Origin: Acidobacteria bacterium Mor1
GTDB taxonomy: Bacteria > Acidobacteriota > Polarisedimenticolia > Polarisedimenticolales > Polarisedimenticolaceae
DNA length: 64,000 bases
Assembly: GCA_001664505.1 (NCBI GenBank)
Contig: CP011806.1
Span: forward strand, 4,347,327-4,411,326
Direction of reading: 5' to 3'
The notes beneath the pieces were generated by a model. It ran no database searches. It was not told the origin of the DNA and saw only the letters and a list, made by a program, of their open reading frames with translations. The translations under genes were made by a program, and so were the position numbers. Positions 26,048-35,233 of this stretch are shown one piece after another (position 1 is the stretch's first letter; the number at the start of each line of letters is the position of its first letter).

Positions 26048-27631
26048 ATGTTCGAGATCAATGGGCGCGGGTTCGCAGGATTCCCGGGGAGCGCGGCGAA
26101 GTTGGCCGCCTGTGCAATCGGCGCCTGGGCGATCTGTGCGCTCCCGGCCTCGCCGGCCTGGGCCCAGTGTGACGAGCAGCCTCCGGCCCTGGTCGATTTC
26201 GACTTCACCCCCACCGCCGTGGACGTGACCGGCGGATCGCAGGTGGTCACGGTCACCGTCGAGGTCAGCGACGATGTAGCGGGCGTCGATCTGGTCGGCG
26301 TGACCTTCGAGTCTCCCGGCATGACCCAGCGCCGCAGTTGCAACAGCGATACGCCCGCCTCCGGGACGCCCAACGCCGGCACCTACACCTGCGATGTGAC
26401 CTTCGACGGCAACCCCGAGCAGGGGGTGTGGCTCGTGAGTTCGATCACCATCAGTGACCGGGTTTCCCGTTCCGGCAGCGTCAACACCGGTGACCTGCTG
26501 CTGCGAGGCCTGCCGACCCAACTCACCGTTACCTCGATCGAGGACGTCGACGCGCCGGTTCTCACCGACCTGACGGTGACCCCTCTCGCCGTGGATGTCA
26601 GTGCCGGCGCGCAGCCGGTGACTTGCGCGGCGACCGTCACCGACAACCTGGCCGGCGTCACAGGTCTCTCCTGCCAGGTGGTATCGCCGACAGAAGCGCA
26701 TCGCACCTCTTGCGTCGAGTTGTTTCCCACCAGCGGCACCCCGCAGAGCGGTGTGTTCGATTGCGATCTGATGATTCCCCGCTACGGCGAGGCGGGTACC
26801 TGGTTGCTGGAGGTCACACTCAGCGATGCCGAGGGGAACCGCATCGAGTACCTATCCACCGACCTTGCCGCCCTGGCCTTCCCCGACAGCATCGTGGTGA
26901 CCTCCTCGCCCGAAGATCTGACGCCTCCGGTGCTGGCGGACTTCGATCTGCAGCCGCCGTCGATCAACGTGGAGAACAACACCATGAGCGTTACCTGCTC
27001 CGGCCGTTTGACCGACAACCTCGCCGGCAGCGTGTCGCTGGGCTGCACCGCGACCAATCTCGATCTGTCGACCTTCCAGTTCGTGACCCGGTCTTGCGCC
27101 GATATCGACATCGACTCCGGAACACCCCTCGACGGTAAGTGGTCCTGTGATCTCGTCATTCCCCAGTACTCACCCGGGGGTACCTGGGACGTGACCGCGG
27201 TGGTGTTCGACGGCCTGGGGAATGCCCAGGCCTACGACGGCGATGCCCTGGACGCCCTGAGCTTCCCCTCCTCGTTCGAGGTGATCTGCGGAACAGGGAG
27301 CGGCGGCGTCAGTCCGCGGGTTACCTGGGCCAGCAAGGAGGTGTTGACCTGGGCGCCGGTGCTCGGCGCGTTGCTCTACGAGCCCTACGGTGGCGATCTG
27401 GCGACTCTGGTGGATCTGGATCTGAACGGGCTGCCCGATGCCGGCTACGGGGCGTGCCGTCTCGGCGACGATCTGGACCCTACCGACACCGAGTTCACCG
27501 ACAGCAGTGACCCGGCGCCCGGCCAGGGGGAGTACATCCTGATCGGCTACCGCACGGTCAGCGCCACCGGCCTGGGCCTGGGAGCCACCAGCGACTCGTT
27601 GCCTCGCGATCCAACGGTGCCCTGTCCCTGA
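26048..27631 (+). CDS. Secreted protein with three Ig-like repeats and C-terminal module
   Basis: A 527-residue secreted protein. A twin-lobed signal peptide (KLAACAIGAWAICALPASPA) precedes three Ig-like units of about 125 residues. Each begins P-x-L-x-D-F/L-x-x-x-P-x-x-[VI]-[DN]-V, then a strand with VTDNLAGV or similar, a Cys pair around SGTP, and CD[LV]xxPxY..GTW. The Cys pattern predicts one disulphide per unit. The last 100 residues match the Fn3-like module of neighbouring secreted proteins and end VPCP. The relation to a known family is not clear beyond the Ig fold. GGAAGGGGG precedes the start. Extracellular or surface location likely; function unknown. Confidence 0.75.
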   Translation: MFEINGRGFAGFPGSAAKLAACAIGAWAICALPASPAWAQCDEQPPALVDFDFTPTAVDVTGGSQVVTVTVEVSDDVAGVDLVGVTFESPGMTQRRSCNSDTPASGTPNAGTYTCDVTFDGNPEQGVWLVSSITISDRVSRSGSVNTGDLLLRGLPTQLTVTSIEDVDAPVLTDLTVTPLAVDVSAGAQPVTCAATVTDNLAGVTGLSCQVVSPTEAHRTSCVELFPTSGTPQSGVFDCDLMIPRYGEAGTWLLEVTLSDAEGNRIEYLSTDLAALAFPDSIVVTSSPEDLTPPVLADFDLQPPSINVENNTMSVTCSGRLTDNLAGSVSLGCTATNLDLSTFQFVTRSCADIDIDSGTPLDGKWSCDLVIPQYSPGGTWDVTAVVFDGLGNAQAYDGDALDALSFPSSFEVICGTGSGGVSPRVTWASKEVLTWAPVLGALLYEPYGGDLATLVDLDLNGLPDAGYGACRLGDDLDPTDTEFTDSSDPAPGQGEYILIGYRTVSATGLGLGATSDSLPRDPTVPCP

Positions 27632-27662
27632 CCTCTGCGAGCGGCTGCTCCGGTTAGACTGT

Positions 27663-27677
27663 CCCCTGTTCGAGGGG
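27663..27677 (+). promoter_or_regulatory. Short leader hairpin before the DUF1579-like gene
   Basis: CCCCT and AGGGG pair around a 5-nt loop and end 20 nt before ATG 27698. A TAGACT (27655-27660) just upstream could be the -10 element, placing the hairpin at the 5' end of the mRNA. Confidence 0.3.
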
Positions 27678-27697
27678 CAGTGTTCAGGAGAGCCGCC

Positions 27698-28264
27698 ATG
27701 CGAATCTGTCTCGTTCTCGCCTTCGCCGCGATCGCGGCCATGCCGATCTCTGCCGAGACCGAGGCGCCGGCGGTGAACGACGTGACCGTTCGGCCGCCGG
27801 ACACCGGCCATGCGCCGACCCCGGCCCATCCCTTCGGCCGCCGCAATCCGGCGGCCCCCGAGCAGCTCGAGCAGTTCGCGTTCATGATCGGCGAGTTCGA
27901 CTGCGTCGACGAGATCCGTCAGCCGGACGGCTCGGTGTTGCGCTTCAGCGCGATCTGGAACGCCCGCTACTTCCTCAACGGCCACGGAATCCAGGATGAA
28001 TACTGGACGCCTCAGTTCTCCACGTCCAACATCCGCATCTTCGACCCGCAGGCCGGGGTCTGGAAGGTGACCTTCTTCCGCATGCCCGGCTACCAGTCCG
28101 GAGTCTGGGAGGGCCGGCAGGAAGACGGCAAGATGGTGATGCGCCAGGGCGGCAAGACCCAGGGCCCCGGCCTGACCTTCCACAACATTCGCGATGACGG
28201 CTTCGACTGGCACTCGGGCGGGGATGACCCGGCCTGGACATCCAGTTGCCGCCGCCGCCGCTAG
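27698..28264 (+). CDS. Secreted DUF1579-like protein
   Basis: A 188-residue protein with a signal peptide (ICLVLAFAAIAAMPISAE) and a domain resembling DUF1579: LEQFAFMIGEFDCVDEI, ARYFLNGHGIQDEYW, NIRIFDPQAGVWKVTFF. Such proteins form a lipocalin-like barrel of unknown function. The end (FDWHSGGDDPAWTSSCRRRR) seems shorter than the strand order suggests, so a small internal loss near the C-terminus is possible. AGGAGA precedes the start. It ends 17 bp before the Rieske oxygenase gene and is probably co-transcribed with it. Confidence 0.7.
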   Translation: MRICLVLAFAAIAAMPISAETEAPAVNDVTVRPPDTGHAPTPAHPFGRRNPAAPEQLEQFAFMIGEFDCVDEIRQPDGSVLRFSAIWNARYFLNGHGIQDEYWTPQFSTSNIRIFDPQAGVWKVTFFRMPGYQSGVWEGRQEDGKMVMRQGGKTQGPGLTFHNIRDDGFDWHSGGDDPAWTSSCRRRR

Positions 28265-28281
28265 GCCAGGGGATTCCGGCG

Positions 28282-29424
28282 ATGGACCGAACCGAAGAAC
28301 TTGCGCTGATCGACCGTTGCCTGAAGCACCTGGCGGCGAAGTCCGCGCAGCAGTCGGAGGCGGTGATCGATTCGCCGGTTTCGCGCTACACCGACCCGGC
28401 GCGGTTCCGGCAGGAGCAAGCGCGGATCTTTCGTCCCATGCCGCAGATCGTAGCTCACACCTCGCAGTTCTCCGAGCCCGGCAGCTTCGTGACGACGGAG
28501 ATCGCCGGAGTTCCGGTGCTGATGATCCGGGGGAAGGATGGGGAGGTCCGCGCGTTCAAGAACGTTTGCCGCCACCGCGGAACGCTGTTGGAGTCCGAGG
28601 TCTCCGGTTGTCGCTCGCGCTTCCAGTGCCCGTACCACGCATGGACGTACATGTTGGACGGCTCGCTGGCAGGAGTGCCCCACGCGCCCAGGGGCTTCCC
28701 GGAACTCGATCGCACCGACAACGGGTTGGTGCCGCTGACCACCTATGTGGAGTTCGGTTTCGTCTGGGTGCAGCTGGAAGGGCCGCAGCTGGGTTCTTTG
28801 AGGGCATTCCTCGGAGACTTCGCCTCGGATCTGGAAGGCTTCGACGCCGCTAGTGCTCACCTGTACGGCGAGGCGACCCATACCTGGGAGGCGAACTGGA
28901 AACTGCTCGCCGAAGGGGGCCTCGAGGCCTACCACTTCCAGGTTGCCCACGAGCAGACGATCTCCAAGTACTTCCCCAACAACGTACTGATTTGGGATCG
29001 CAGCAACGATCACATGCGGATGACCTTCCCCAAGCTGACCATCGCGGGCCTCGAAGGCAGGCCCGCCGAGGAGCGGCGTCTGGTGGACCACGCCAACGTC
29101 GTCTACAACTTCACCCCCAATACCGCCTTCATCCACGAGAAGGACCACATCGTCTGGTTGCGCACGAGGCCGATCGCCGTCGACCGCAGCGAGACGACGT
29201 TGCGCTTCCTGGTACCCAGCCACCCGGATACCTGGGATGAGCAGCAGCAGAAGTACTGGCGTATCAACTTTGATCTGACCGACCGCACTTTGGTTGAGGA
29301 CTTTACCCTCAACCAGAGCAGCCAGCGGGCGATCGCATCGGGCGCCAACGAGGTCTTCCGTTTCGGCCGCTTCGAGGCCGCGCTGGCGGAGTTCAACTCC
29401 ATGATCGAGTCGAAGCTGGGCTGA
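28282..29424 (+). CDS. Rieske non-heme iron oxygenase, alpha-subunit type
   Basis: A 380-residue cytoplasmic ring-hydroxylating-oxygenase-like enzyme. The Rieske [2Fe-2S] ligands are C96-x-H98 and C116-x2-H119 (VCRHRG and CPYHAW) with the usual spacing. The C-terminal catalytic domain has the mononuclear iron motif in GGLEAYHFQVAHE (H218, H223). These enzymes use electrons from a reductase to hydroxylate or demethylate an aromatic or aliphatic substrate with O2. No ferredoxin, reductase or beta subunit lies nearby, so it must use partners encoded elsewhere. Residues before 50 are helical as in the carnitine or vanillate oxygenase subgroup. Substrate unknown. Confidence 0.9.
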   Translation: MDRTEELALIDRCLKHLAAKSAQQSEAVIDSPVSRYTDPARFRQEQARIFRPMPQIVAHTSQFSEPGSFVTTEIAGVPVLMIRGKDGEVRAFKNVCRHRGTLLESEVSGCRSRFQCPYHAWTYMLDGSLAGVPHAPRGFPELDRTDNGLVPLTTYVEFGFVWVQLEGPQLGSLRAFLGDFASDLEGFDAASAHLYGEATHTWEANWKLLAEGGLEAYHFQVAHEQTISKYFPNNVLIWDRSNDHMRMTFPKLTIAGLEGRPAEERRLVDHANVVYNFTPNTAFIHEKDHIVWLRTRPIAVDRSETTLRFLVPSHPDTWDEQQQKYWRINFDLTDRTLVEDFTLNQSSQRAIASGANEVFRFGRFEAALAEFNSMIESKLG

Positions 29425-29512
29425 CCGGCACAGTTGATCGCAACTGTCGAAGCGCACCTCTCGGCGGCCATGCTTCGTTGCTATCGTCGATCGCCCGGAG
29501 GTCAATGAGCGC

Positions 29513-30424
29513 GTGGGCCCCTCTACGGACAGTGATTCGTCGAACAGCGTTGCCGTCAGCGGAGTCGCGGCGGTAGCCATCCTGATCTGGGGCGGTACTG
29601 CGGTCGCCAACAAGTTCGCCGTCGCCGAGATGGATGCGTTGACCGCGGGGGTGCTACGCTCGACCCTGGCCGGCCTCATCGCCGCGGCGATCGCGCTCGC
29701 GGCCCGGCTTCCACGGCCCCGTTCCGCCGGCCAGACAGGCCTGCTGCTGTTTTCGGGGCTCGCCAGCTTTGCCGCATGGCCGATGCTGATGAGCCTGGGG
29801 CTGGGTCGAACCACGGCCAATCATGCCGGCCTGATCATGGCGACCCTGCCGGTGCTCACCGGTTTGATCGGTGCCCTGGTCGAGGGGCGCCGTCTGCGGT
29901 TCCGCTGGTGGCTCGGGTGCGCGGTCGCCCTCGGCGGGACGGCGGCGCTGATCTTGTGGCGAACGCCGCCCGGCGCCGGCGGGCAGGGGCCCAGCCTCGC
30001 CGGTGATCTGATCGTGCTCGGCGGGACCCTGATCTGCGCCTGCGGGTACGTTGCCGGTGGGAATCTGTCCGCCTCGATCGGTGCCTGGTCGACCACCTTC
30101 TGGGGCCTGACCGCGGCGCTGACGGTGCTGTTGCCGGCACTGGCGGTCCTGGCGCCTCAGGTCGTCTGGAGCGAGGTCGGCCCCGTCGGCTGGAGCTCCA
30201 TCCTCTACATGACCCTGCTTTCCTCCCTGGTTGGTTATGCCGCCTGGTTCTGGGCCTTGGGGAGGGGAGGCGTCGCCCGGATCGCGGCCTGGCAGTTCCT
30301 GCAGCCGGTGCTCACCGTCCTGTTCGCTGCCTGGCTTCTCGACGAGGGGATCACCCTTCCTCTGGTGCTGGCGGCCCTGGCCATTCTTCTCGGAACCGCG
30401 ATGGCCCGGCGCTGGAGCCGCTAG
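29513..30424 (+). CDS. EamA/DMT-superfamily transporter
   Basis: A 303-residue inner-membrane protein with about ten helices in two EamA repeats. The first starts VAVAILIWGGTAVANKFAVA, and the second contains CGYVAGGNLSASIGAWSTTF and SLVGYAAWFWALGRG. The C-terminal WQFLQPVLTVLFAAWLLDE with a final short helix is characteristic. Members export amino acids, metabolites or drugs; the substrate cannot be predicted. GTG 29513 is the in-frame start, with GGAGG 12 nt upstream. It is a lone gene, 88 bp after the oxygenase gene. Confidence 0.9.
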   Translation: MGPSTDSDSSNSVAVSGVAAVAILIWGGTAVANKFAVAEMDALTAGVLRSTLAGLIAAAIALAARLPRPRSAGQTGLLLFSGLASFAAWPMLMSLGLGRTTANHAGLIMATLPVLTGLIGALVEGRRLRFRWWLGCAVALGGTAALILWRTPPGAGGQGPSLAGDLIVLGGTLICACGYVAGGNLSASIGAWSTTFWGLTAALTVLLPALAVLAPQVVWSEVGPVGWSSILYMTLLSSLVGYAAWFWALGRGGVARIAAWQFLQPVLTVLFAAWLLDEGITLPLVLAALAILLGTAMARRWSR

Positions 30425-30511
30425 CCCTCCCTTTTTCCGGCTCCCTACCCGTTACGAACGGATCGCGACCGGTCAGGACCTGAGTGTCGGGCGGAGCACG
30501 CCCTCGCAAAA

Positions 30512-30533
30512 CGCCGGATTCCCCCGTCCGGCG
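30512..30533 (+). promoter_or_regulatory. Leader hairpin before the beta-helix gene
   Basis: CGCCGGA and TCCGGCG pair perfectly (7 bp) with an 8-nt loop, ending 23 nt before ATG 30557. The AGGGAGC ribosome site lies between it and the start. Confidence 0.35.
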
Positions 30534-30556
30534 CGGGTTCACCAGGGAGCAGCAAG

Positions 30557-33500
30557 ATGACTCGAACGGCCACAAATCTCTTCACTATTCTCATCGCCCT
30601 GGCCGCAGCCGGCCCGGTCTTCGCCACCGACAAGTGCGGGAGTATCTGCGACGAGACCTGGGGTCTCGCCGGGAGCCCCTACATCGGGACCTGCGATGTC
30701 GTCGTCCAGGCGGGCTGCTCCCTGACCGTCGACGCCGGGGTCGAGGTCCGTTTCCAGGCCGGGTTCGAGCTCCGGGTCGAGGGCACGCTGGATGTGAACG
30801 GGACCGATCCTTCGCCTGCGACCTTCCGTTCCGACGAGGCGACACCCGCGGCGGGAGACTGGGAAGGGATTCGTTTCATGCCCGGCTCGTCCGGCAGCCT
30901 GGATCAGGCCGATCTGCTTCACGCCGATCGGGCGGTAAGCACCGACGGGATGGCCTTGACCGCTGCCGACGTCACGATCAGCGAATCCCGTTACGGCATT
31001 TCCACCGAAGGGGGCAGTCTGGACGCCGACCGCATCCACGCCTCTTCGATCACGACCTACGCTTTCCAGATCGACGGCACCACCGCGACGCTGGATGACA
31101 TCACGGCCTCGGCCGGCAACTCCGCGGTCTATGCCCTCGGAGGTTCCGATGTGACGATGGCCAACGTCACCGCCGAGTCGTCGACCTACGGGCTCTACGC
31201 CTACCGGGACACCAGCGGCCCGACCACGGTGACCGCCAGCGGCTGCACCTTCACGGGCAACAACTACGGGGTCTTCATCCAGGGGAGCACGAGCACCTCC
31301 TTCGCCAATCCGGTCGTGCAGGTCAACGCATCCTCGATTCTCAACAACAGCAACTACGACTTCTACAGCCAGTCCTTCGACAACAGCGACCGAACGATCG
31401 TCGATGCCCGGGGCAACTGGTGGGGCACGACCGACACCGAGTCCATCGCCGCGAACGTGTACGACCGTCGCCGCTCGAGCAGCGCTCCCATGGTCGACTG
31501 GTGCGGGTACCTCGACGGCCCGGGAGGGGCGAGCGCACGCAGCGTCCATTGCCCGGATCTCTCCGTCTGTGACGAGTCCACCGTTTGGAACCTGACCGAC
31601 CAGCCTTATCTGCTGACCTCCGATGTGGTGGTCTGCCCGACGGGTTCCCTTCAACTTGATCCGGGGATCCAGGTGCTGGCCGTTCCCGAATCCACGCGCG
31701 GCCCGGAGATCGAGGCCCAGGGTCAGTTGACCGTCTCAGGCACGTCGGGAATGCCGGTGTCGCTATCGGCCGACGGTGCGACGCCCGCAGCCGGAGACTG
31801 GCAGGGGCTGGATTTCGTCGCCGGCTCGTCGGGTTCCGTCAACCACGCGGCGATTTTTCACGCCGTCGACGGTGTGCGCTCCGACGGGCTGAACCTGGCC
31901 GTCGCCGACGTGACCATCATGGATTCGACCAACGGCGTCTACGCGCTGGGTGGCGTGCTGGACGCCGACCGGATCGATACCAGTGGAATCAGCACCTACA
32001 GCTTCCGTATCGACGGCTCGAGCGCCACCCTTGACCAGGTGAGCACCAGCGGCGGCAACTCCGGTGTGTACGCCGAGGGTGCCGCGTCGGTCACCATCGA
32101 CGACCTCTCGGCGCAGTCGGCGACCTACGGCATCTACGCCTATCGGGATACCGCAGGTCCGACGACGGTGGGCGTTACGAACTCCAGCCTGACCGGCAAC
32201 AACTACGGCATGTTCATTCAGGGTTCGACCAGCGCCTCCTTCGCGGACCCACAGGTGACCGTCAGCGCCTCGTCGCTCTTCGGCAACAGCAACTACGACT
32301 ACTACGCTCAATCCTTCAGCGAAGCGGACACGACGGTGCTTCAAGCCGGAGGCAACTGGTGGGGGAGTGCCGATCCGGGTGTCATTGCCGGCAACATCTA
32401 CGATCGCCGCCGCTCTTCCAACGCGCCGCTGGTCGACTGGTGCGCCTTCCTCGACGCTCCGGGCGGGGCGGTTGCCCGCGACACCTACTGCCCGGATCTC
32501 TCGGTCTGCGATGAGGCTGTGGCCTGGAGTCAGACCGATCGGCCCTATCTGCTGACCTCCGATGTGGTGGTCTGTCCCACCGGGTCGCTGCAGCTCGACC
32601 CGGGGGTGCAGATTCTGGCCGTGCCGCTGGTCAATAACGGGCCTCAGATCACCGTGCTGGGCAATCTCGACGTGTCCGGTGCCTCGGAGAACCGGGTGAC
32701 GCTGCGCTCCGATGCGTCGACGCCCTCGGCGGGAAATTGGCAAGGCCTGACCTTCGCGGCCGGGTCGACCGGTTCGTTGAGTGAGGCGGTGATCTCCGAG
32801 GCGCAGAACGGTGTGCGGGCCACCGGAGTCTCCCTCGGTGTCAGCGACGTGCAGATCACCGATTCGGCCAACGGAATCTACATGACCGACGGCTCGCTGG
32901 ATGCCGATCGTGTCGAGACGAGCGCCGTCACGACCTACAGTTTCCGCCTCGACGGCACCACGGCGACCCTCGATCAGGTGAGCACCTCCGGAGGCAACTC
33001 CGGCGTGTACGCCCAGGGGGCGGCCGCGGTGACCATCGACGACCTGACGGCTCAGTCGGCGACCTACGGCATCTACGCCTACCGGGATACCGCGGGCCCG
33101 ACGACCGTGGGGGTAACCAACTCACTCCTGACCGGCAACAGCTACGGCGTCTTCGTGCAGGGGTCGACCAGCGCGTCGTTCGTCAATCCCCAGGTTACGA
33201 TCACTGCATCGTCGCTGTTCGGCAACGGGACCTACGACTACTACGCCCAGTCGTTCAACGACGCCGACCGCACCGTGCTCGACGCGGCAGGCAACTGGTG
33301 GGGCACCGTCGACACCTCGGCGATCGCCGCCAATGTCTACGATCACCGCCGTTCCGGCAACGCCCCGATGGTCGATTGGTGCGGCTTCCTCGATGGTGAG
33401 GGGGGCACCGCGGCGCGCACCGCGATCTGCCCGGACCTGGCGATTTGCGATGAGGCCACCACCTGGAGCCAGACCGTCGAGCCGTATCTCCTGACCTCCG

Positions 33501-35149
33501 ATGTGGTGGTTTGTCCCACCGGGACGCTCCAGATCGATCCGGGTGTACTGGTGCTGGCGGTGGCGGCGGCCCAGGGGGCGGAGATCGAGGCCCAGGGAAC
33601 GTTGACTGTAGCGGGAACGGAGGCGGCGCCGGTGCTGTTCGACTCCGATGCGACGGTTCCGGCGGCCGGGGACTGGGACGGTCTCTCTTTCGTATCCGGC
33701 TCTGACGGCTCGGTGGCCTGGGCGGAGCTGTCCCACGCGAAGACGGCGATCAGCTCAGACGACATCGACCTGATCCTCGATGATGTCTCCGTGGCCGACT
33801 CCGACGACGGCGTGCACGTCACCGGCGGAAGCCTGGACGCCCAGAACATGGATATGGGCGGCATCGGGACCTACGGATTCGAACTGGACGAAACCGACGC
33901 GACCCTCCAGGACATCACGACCCGCGGAGGCAATACCGGCGTCTATGCGCTGGGCGCGGCCTCGGTGACTCTGCGCCGGGCCGATCTGGGCTCGGCGACC
34001 TACGGGCTCTACGCCTATCGCGATACCGCGGGCCCGACCACGGTCAACGCCACCGAGTCCCGCTTCGTCGGCAACAGCTACGGCGTCTACGTCCAGGGTT
34101 CGACCAGCGCGTCATTCGACAACCCGGTCGTGCGGCTCAACGCCTCCTCGATCTACGACAACAGCACCTACGATTATCTGGCCCAGAGCTTCAATAACGC
34201 CGACACGACCCTGTTGTGGGCGACCGACTGCTGGTGGGGCACCGAGGACGAAGACCAGATCGCCCAGGCGATCTACGACCGCAACGAATCGACCTCGAGC
34301 CCCCAGGTGCGCTTCAAGGCTTTCGGAGACAGCTGCGAGTCGGCGCTGGGTCGGGATCTGGACCGGGACGGTGTCGGGGACTTCGAGGACAACTGCCCCG
34401 ACGATCTCAACGGGAGCCAGCTCGATGCCGACGGCGACGGGATGGGGGATGCATGCGATCCCCAGCCCGCCCTCGCACCCCTTGCCGCCTGCGACGGAAT
34501 CAACGACACCGGCGACGGGTACGTCGATGGCGATGGAGATGGCTGGGGTGATCCCTGCGACTTCCAGCCGACCCGGCCTGACGCCTACCCAGGTGCTCCG
34601 GAGCTCTGCGACGCACGGGACAACGACGGCGACGCGCTGTTTGGTCTGGATGAGGACGCCGATCAGGATGCGGACCTGGCGGTTCTCTGCGGCGACTGCG
34701 ACGACACCGAGCCGCTGCGCTTCCCCTGTGCCTGCGAGCGCTGCGACAACTTGCTCGACGACAACTGCGACAATCTGTCGGACCTGGACGACGCCACCTG
34801 CAGCAACCGCGCCTACTGCGTGCTGCTCGCCGCCGGTCCCGGCGGTCCGACCCTGACCGTGGCCAAGGGTTCGTGCGGCGGAGCAAACCTCGCCGGCCCA
34901 TACGACGTGATTCGCGGCTTCACCGGGAACCTGGCGTTCTCCGGCGGTTCGGTGGATCTGGGAGCGGCGGCGTGTGTCGCCGGGGGGCTGGCGCTGGATC
35001 GGGCTGACGACGTTGCCCTGGACGCCAACCCGCGGTGCAACGAGGGTAGCTCCTTCTGGCTGGCCCGAGACACCGGAGCGGCGGACTTTGGTGCCGCGTC
35101 CAGTGGGGAAGGCCGGGATATCACCGATCCGGATCCGGTCTGTCCGTAG
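30557..35149 (+). CDS. Giant secreted beta-helix protein with four long repeats
   Basis: A 1530-residue secreted protein. The signal peptide (LFTILIALAAAGPVFA) is followed by four units of about 313 residues. Each opens CDExxxWxxTxxPYLLTSDVVV, runs through parallel beta-helix rungs (NSGVYAEGAASV, YGIYAYRDTAGPTTV, NNYGMFIQGSTSASF) and closes with the NosD-like GNWWG and IYDRRRS. Then come thrombospondin type 3 Asp repeats (DRDGVGDFEDNCPDD, DADGDGMGDACD), which bind calcium, a MopE-like DCDDTEPLRF segment and the shared C-terminal module ending PVCP. The length and calcium-binding stalk suggest a surface-exposed fibre or binding protein. No polysaccharide lyase residues identified. Repeats 2 and 3 are very similar in DNA, indicating recent duplication. 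Confidence 0.85.
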   Translation: MTRTATNLFTILIALAAAGPVFATDKCGSICDETWGLAGSPYIGTCDVVVQAGCSLTVDAGVEVRFQAGFELRVEGTLDVNGTDPSPATFRSDEATPAAGDWEGIRFMPGSSGSLDQADLLHADRAVSTDGMALTAADVTISESRYGISTEGGSLDADRIHASSITTYAFQIDGTTATLDDITASAGNSAVYALGGSDVTMANVTAESSTYGLYAYRDTSGPTTVTASGCTFTGNNYGVFIQGSTSTSFANPVVQVNASSILNNSNYDFYSQSFDNSDRTIVDARGNWWGTTDTESIAANVYDRRRSSSAPMVDWCGYLDGPGGASARSVHCPDLSVCDESTVWNLTDQPYLLTSDVVVCPTGSLQLDPGIQVLAVPESTRGPEIEAQGQLTVSGTSGMPVSLSADGATPAAGDWQGLDFVAGSSGSVNHAAIFHAVDGVRSDGLNLAVADVTIMDSTNGVYALGGVLDADRIDTSGISTYSFRIDGSSATLDQVSTSGGNSGVYAEGAASVTIDDLSAQSATYGIYAYRDTAGPTTVGVTNSSLTGNNYGMFIQGSTSASFADPQVTVSASSLFGNSNYDYYAQSFSEADTTVLQAGGNWWGSADPGVIAGNIYDRRRSSNAPLVDWCAFLDAPGGAVARDTYCPDLSVCDEAVAWSQTDRPYLLTSDVVVCPTGSLQLDPGVQILAVPLVNNGPQITVLGNLDVSGASENRVTLRSDASTPSAGNWQGLTFAAGSTGSLSEAVISEAQNGVRATGVSLGVSDVQITDSANGIYMTDGSLDADRVETSAVTTYSFRLDGTTATLDQVSTSGGNSGVYAQGAAAVTIDDLTAQSATYGIYAYRDTAGPTTVGVTNSLLTGNSYGVFVQGSTSASFVNPQVTITASSLFGNGTYDYYAQSFNDADRTVLDAAGNWWGTVDTSAIAANVYDHRRSGNAPMVDWCGFLDGEGGTAARTAICPDLAICDEATTWSQTVEPYLLTSDVVVCPTGTLQIDPGVLVLAVAAAQGAEIEAQGTLTVAGTEAAPVLFDSDATVPAAGDWDGLSFVSGSDGSVAWAELSHAKTAISSDDIDLILDDVSVADSDDGVHVTGGSLDAQNMDMGGIGTYGFELDETDATLQDITTRGGNTGVYALGAASVTLRRADLGSATYGLYAYRDTAGPTTVNATESRFVGNSYGVYVQGSTSASFDNPVVRLNASSIYDNSTYDYLAQSFNNADTTLLWATDCWWGTEDEDQIAQAIYDRNESTSSPQVRFKAFGDSCESALGRDLDRDGVGDFEDNCPDDLNGSQLDADGDGMGDACDPQPALAPLAACDGINDTGDGYVDGDGDGWGDPCDFQPTRPDAYPGAPELCDARDNDGDALFGLDEDADQDADLAVLCGDCDDTEPLRFPCACERCDNLLDDNCDNLSDLDDATCSNRAYCVLLAAGPGGPTLTVAKGSCGGANLAGPYDVIRGFTGNLAFSGGSVDLGAAACVAGGLALDRADDVALDANPRCNEGSSFWLARDTGAADFGAASSGEGRDITDPDPVCP
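30647..34340 (+). repeat. Four in-frame tandem repeats, 921/939/939 bp
   Basis: The same Cys codon that begins CDE recurs at 30647, 31568, 32507 and 33446. Units 2-4 have exactly equal spacing of 939 bp (313 codons); unit 1 is six codons shorter. Breakpoints fall between whole beta-helix blocks. Confidence 0.92.
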
Positions 35150-35183
35150 CGAAACTTCCCGGGAACGTGGTTGCGGGATGGAA

Positions 35184-35228
35184 CTTCTCGACGCCCGATG
35201 GCACTAGAGGCCTAGGGGCGAGGAGAAG
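35184..35228 (+). promoter_or_regulatory. Leader structure that would hide the ribosome binding site
   Basis: CTTCTC (35184-35189) pairs with GAGAAG (35223-35228) and CGCCC (35192-35196) with GGGCG (35216-35220), across a 2x2 internal loop. The paired right arm contains the GAGGAG Shine-Dalgarno site of the gene starting at 35234. Possible translational switch or RNA thermometer. Confidence 0.4.
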
Positions 35229-35233
35229 CAACC

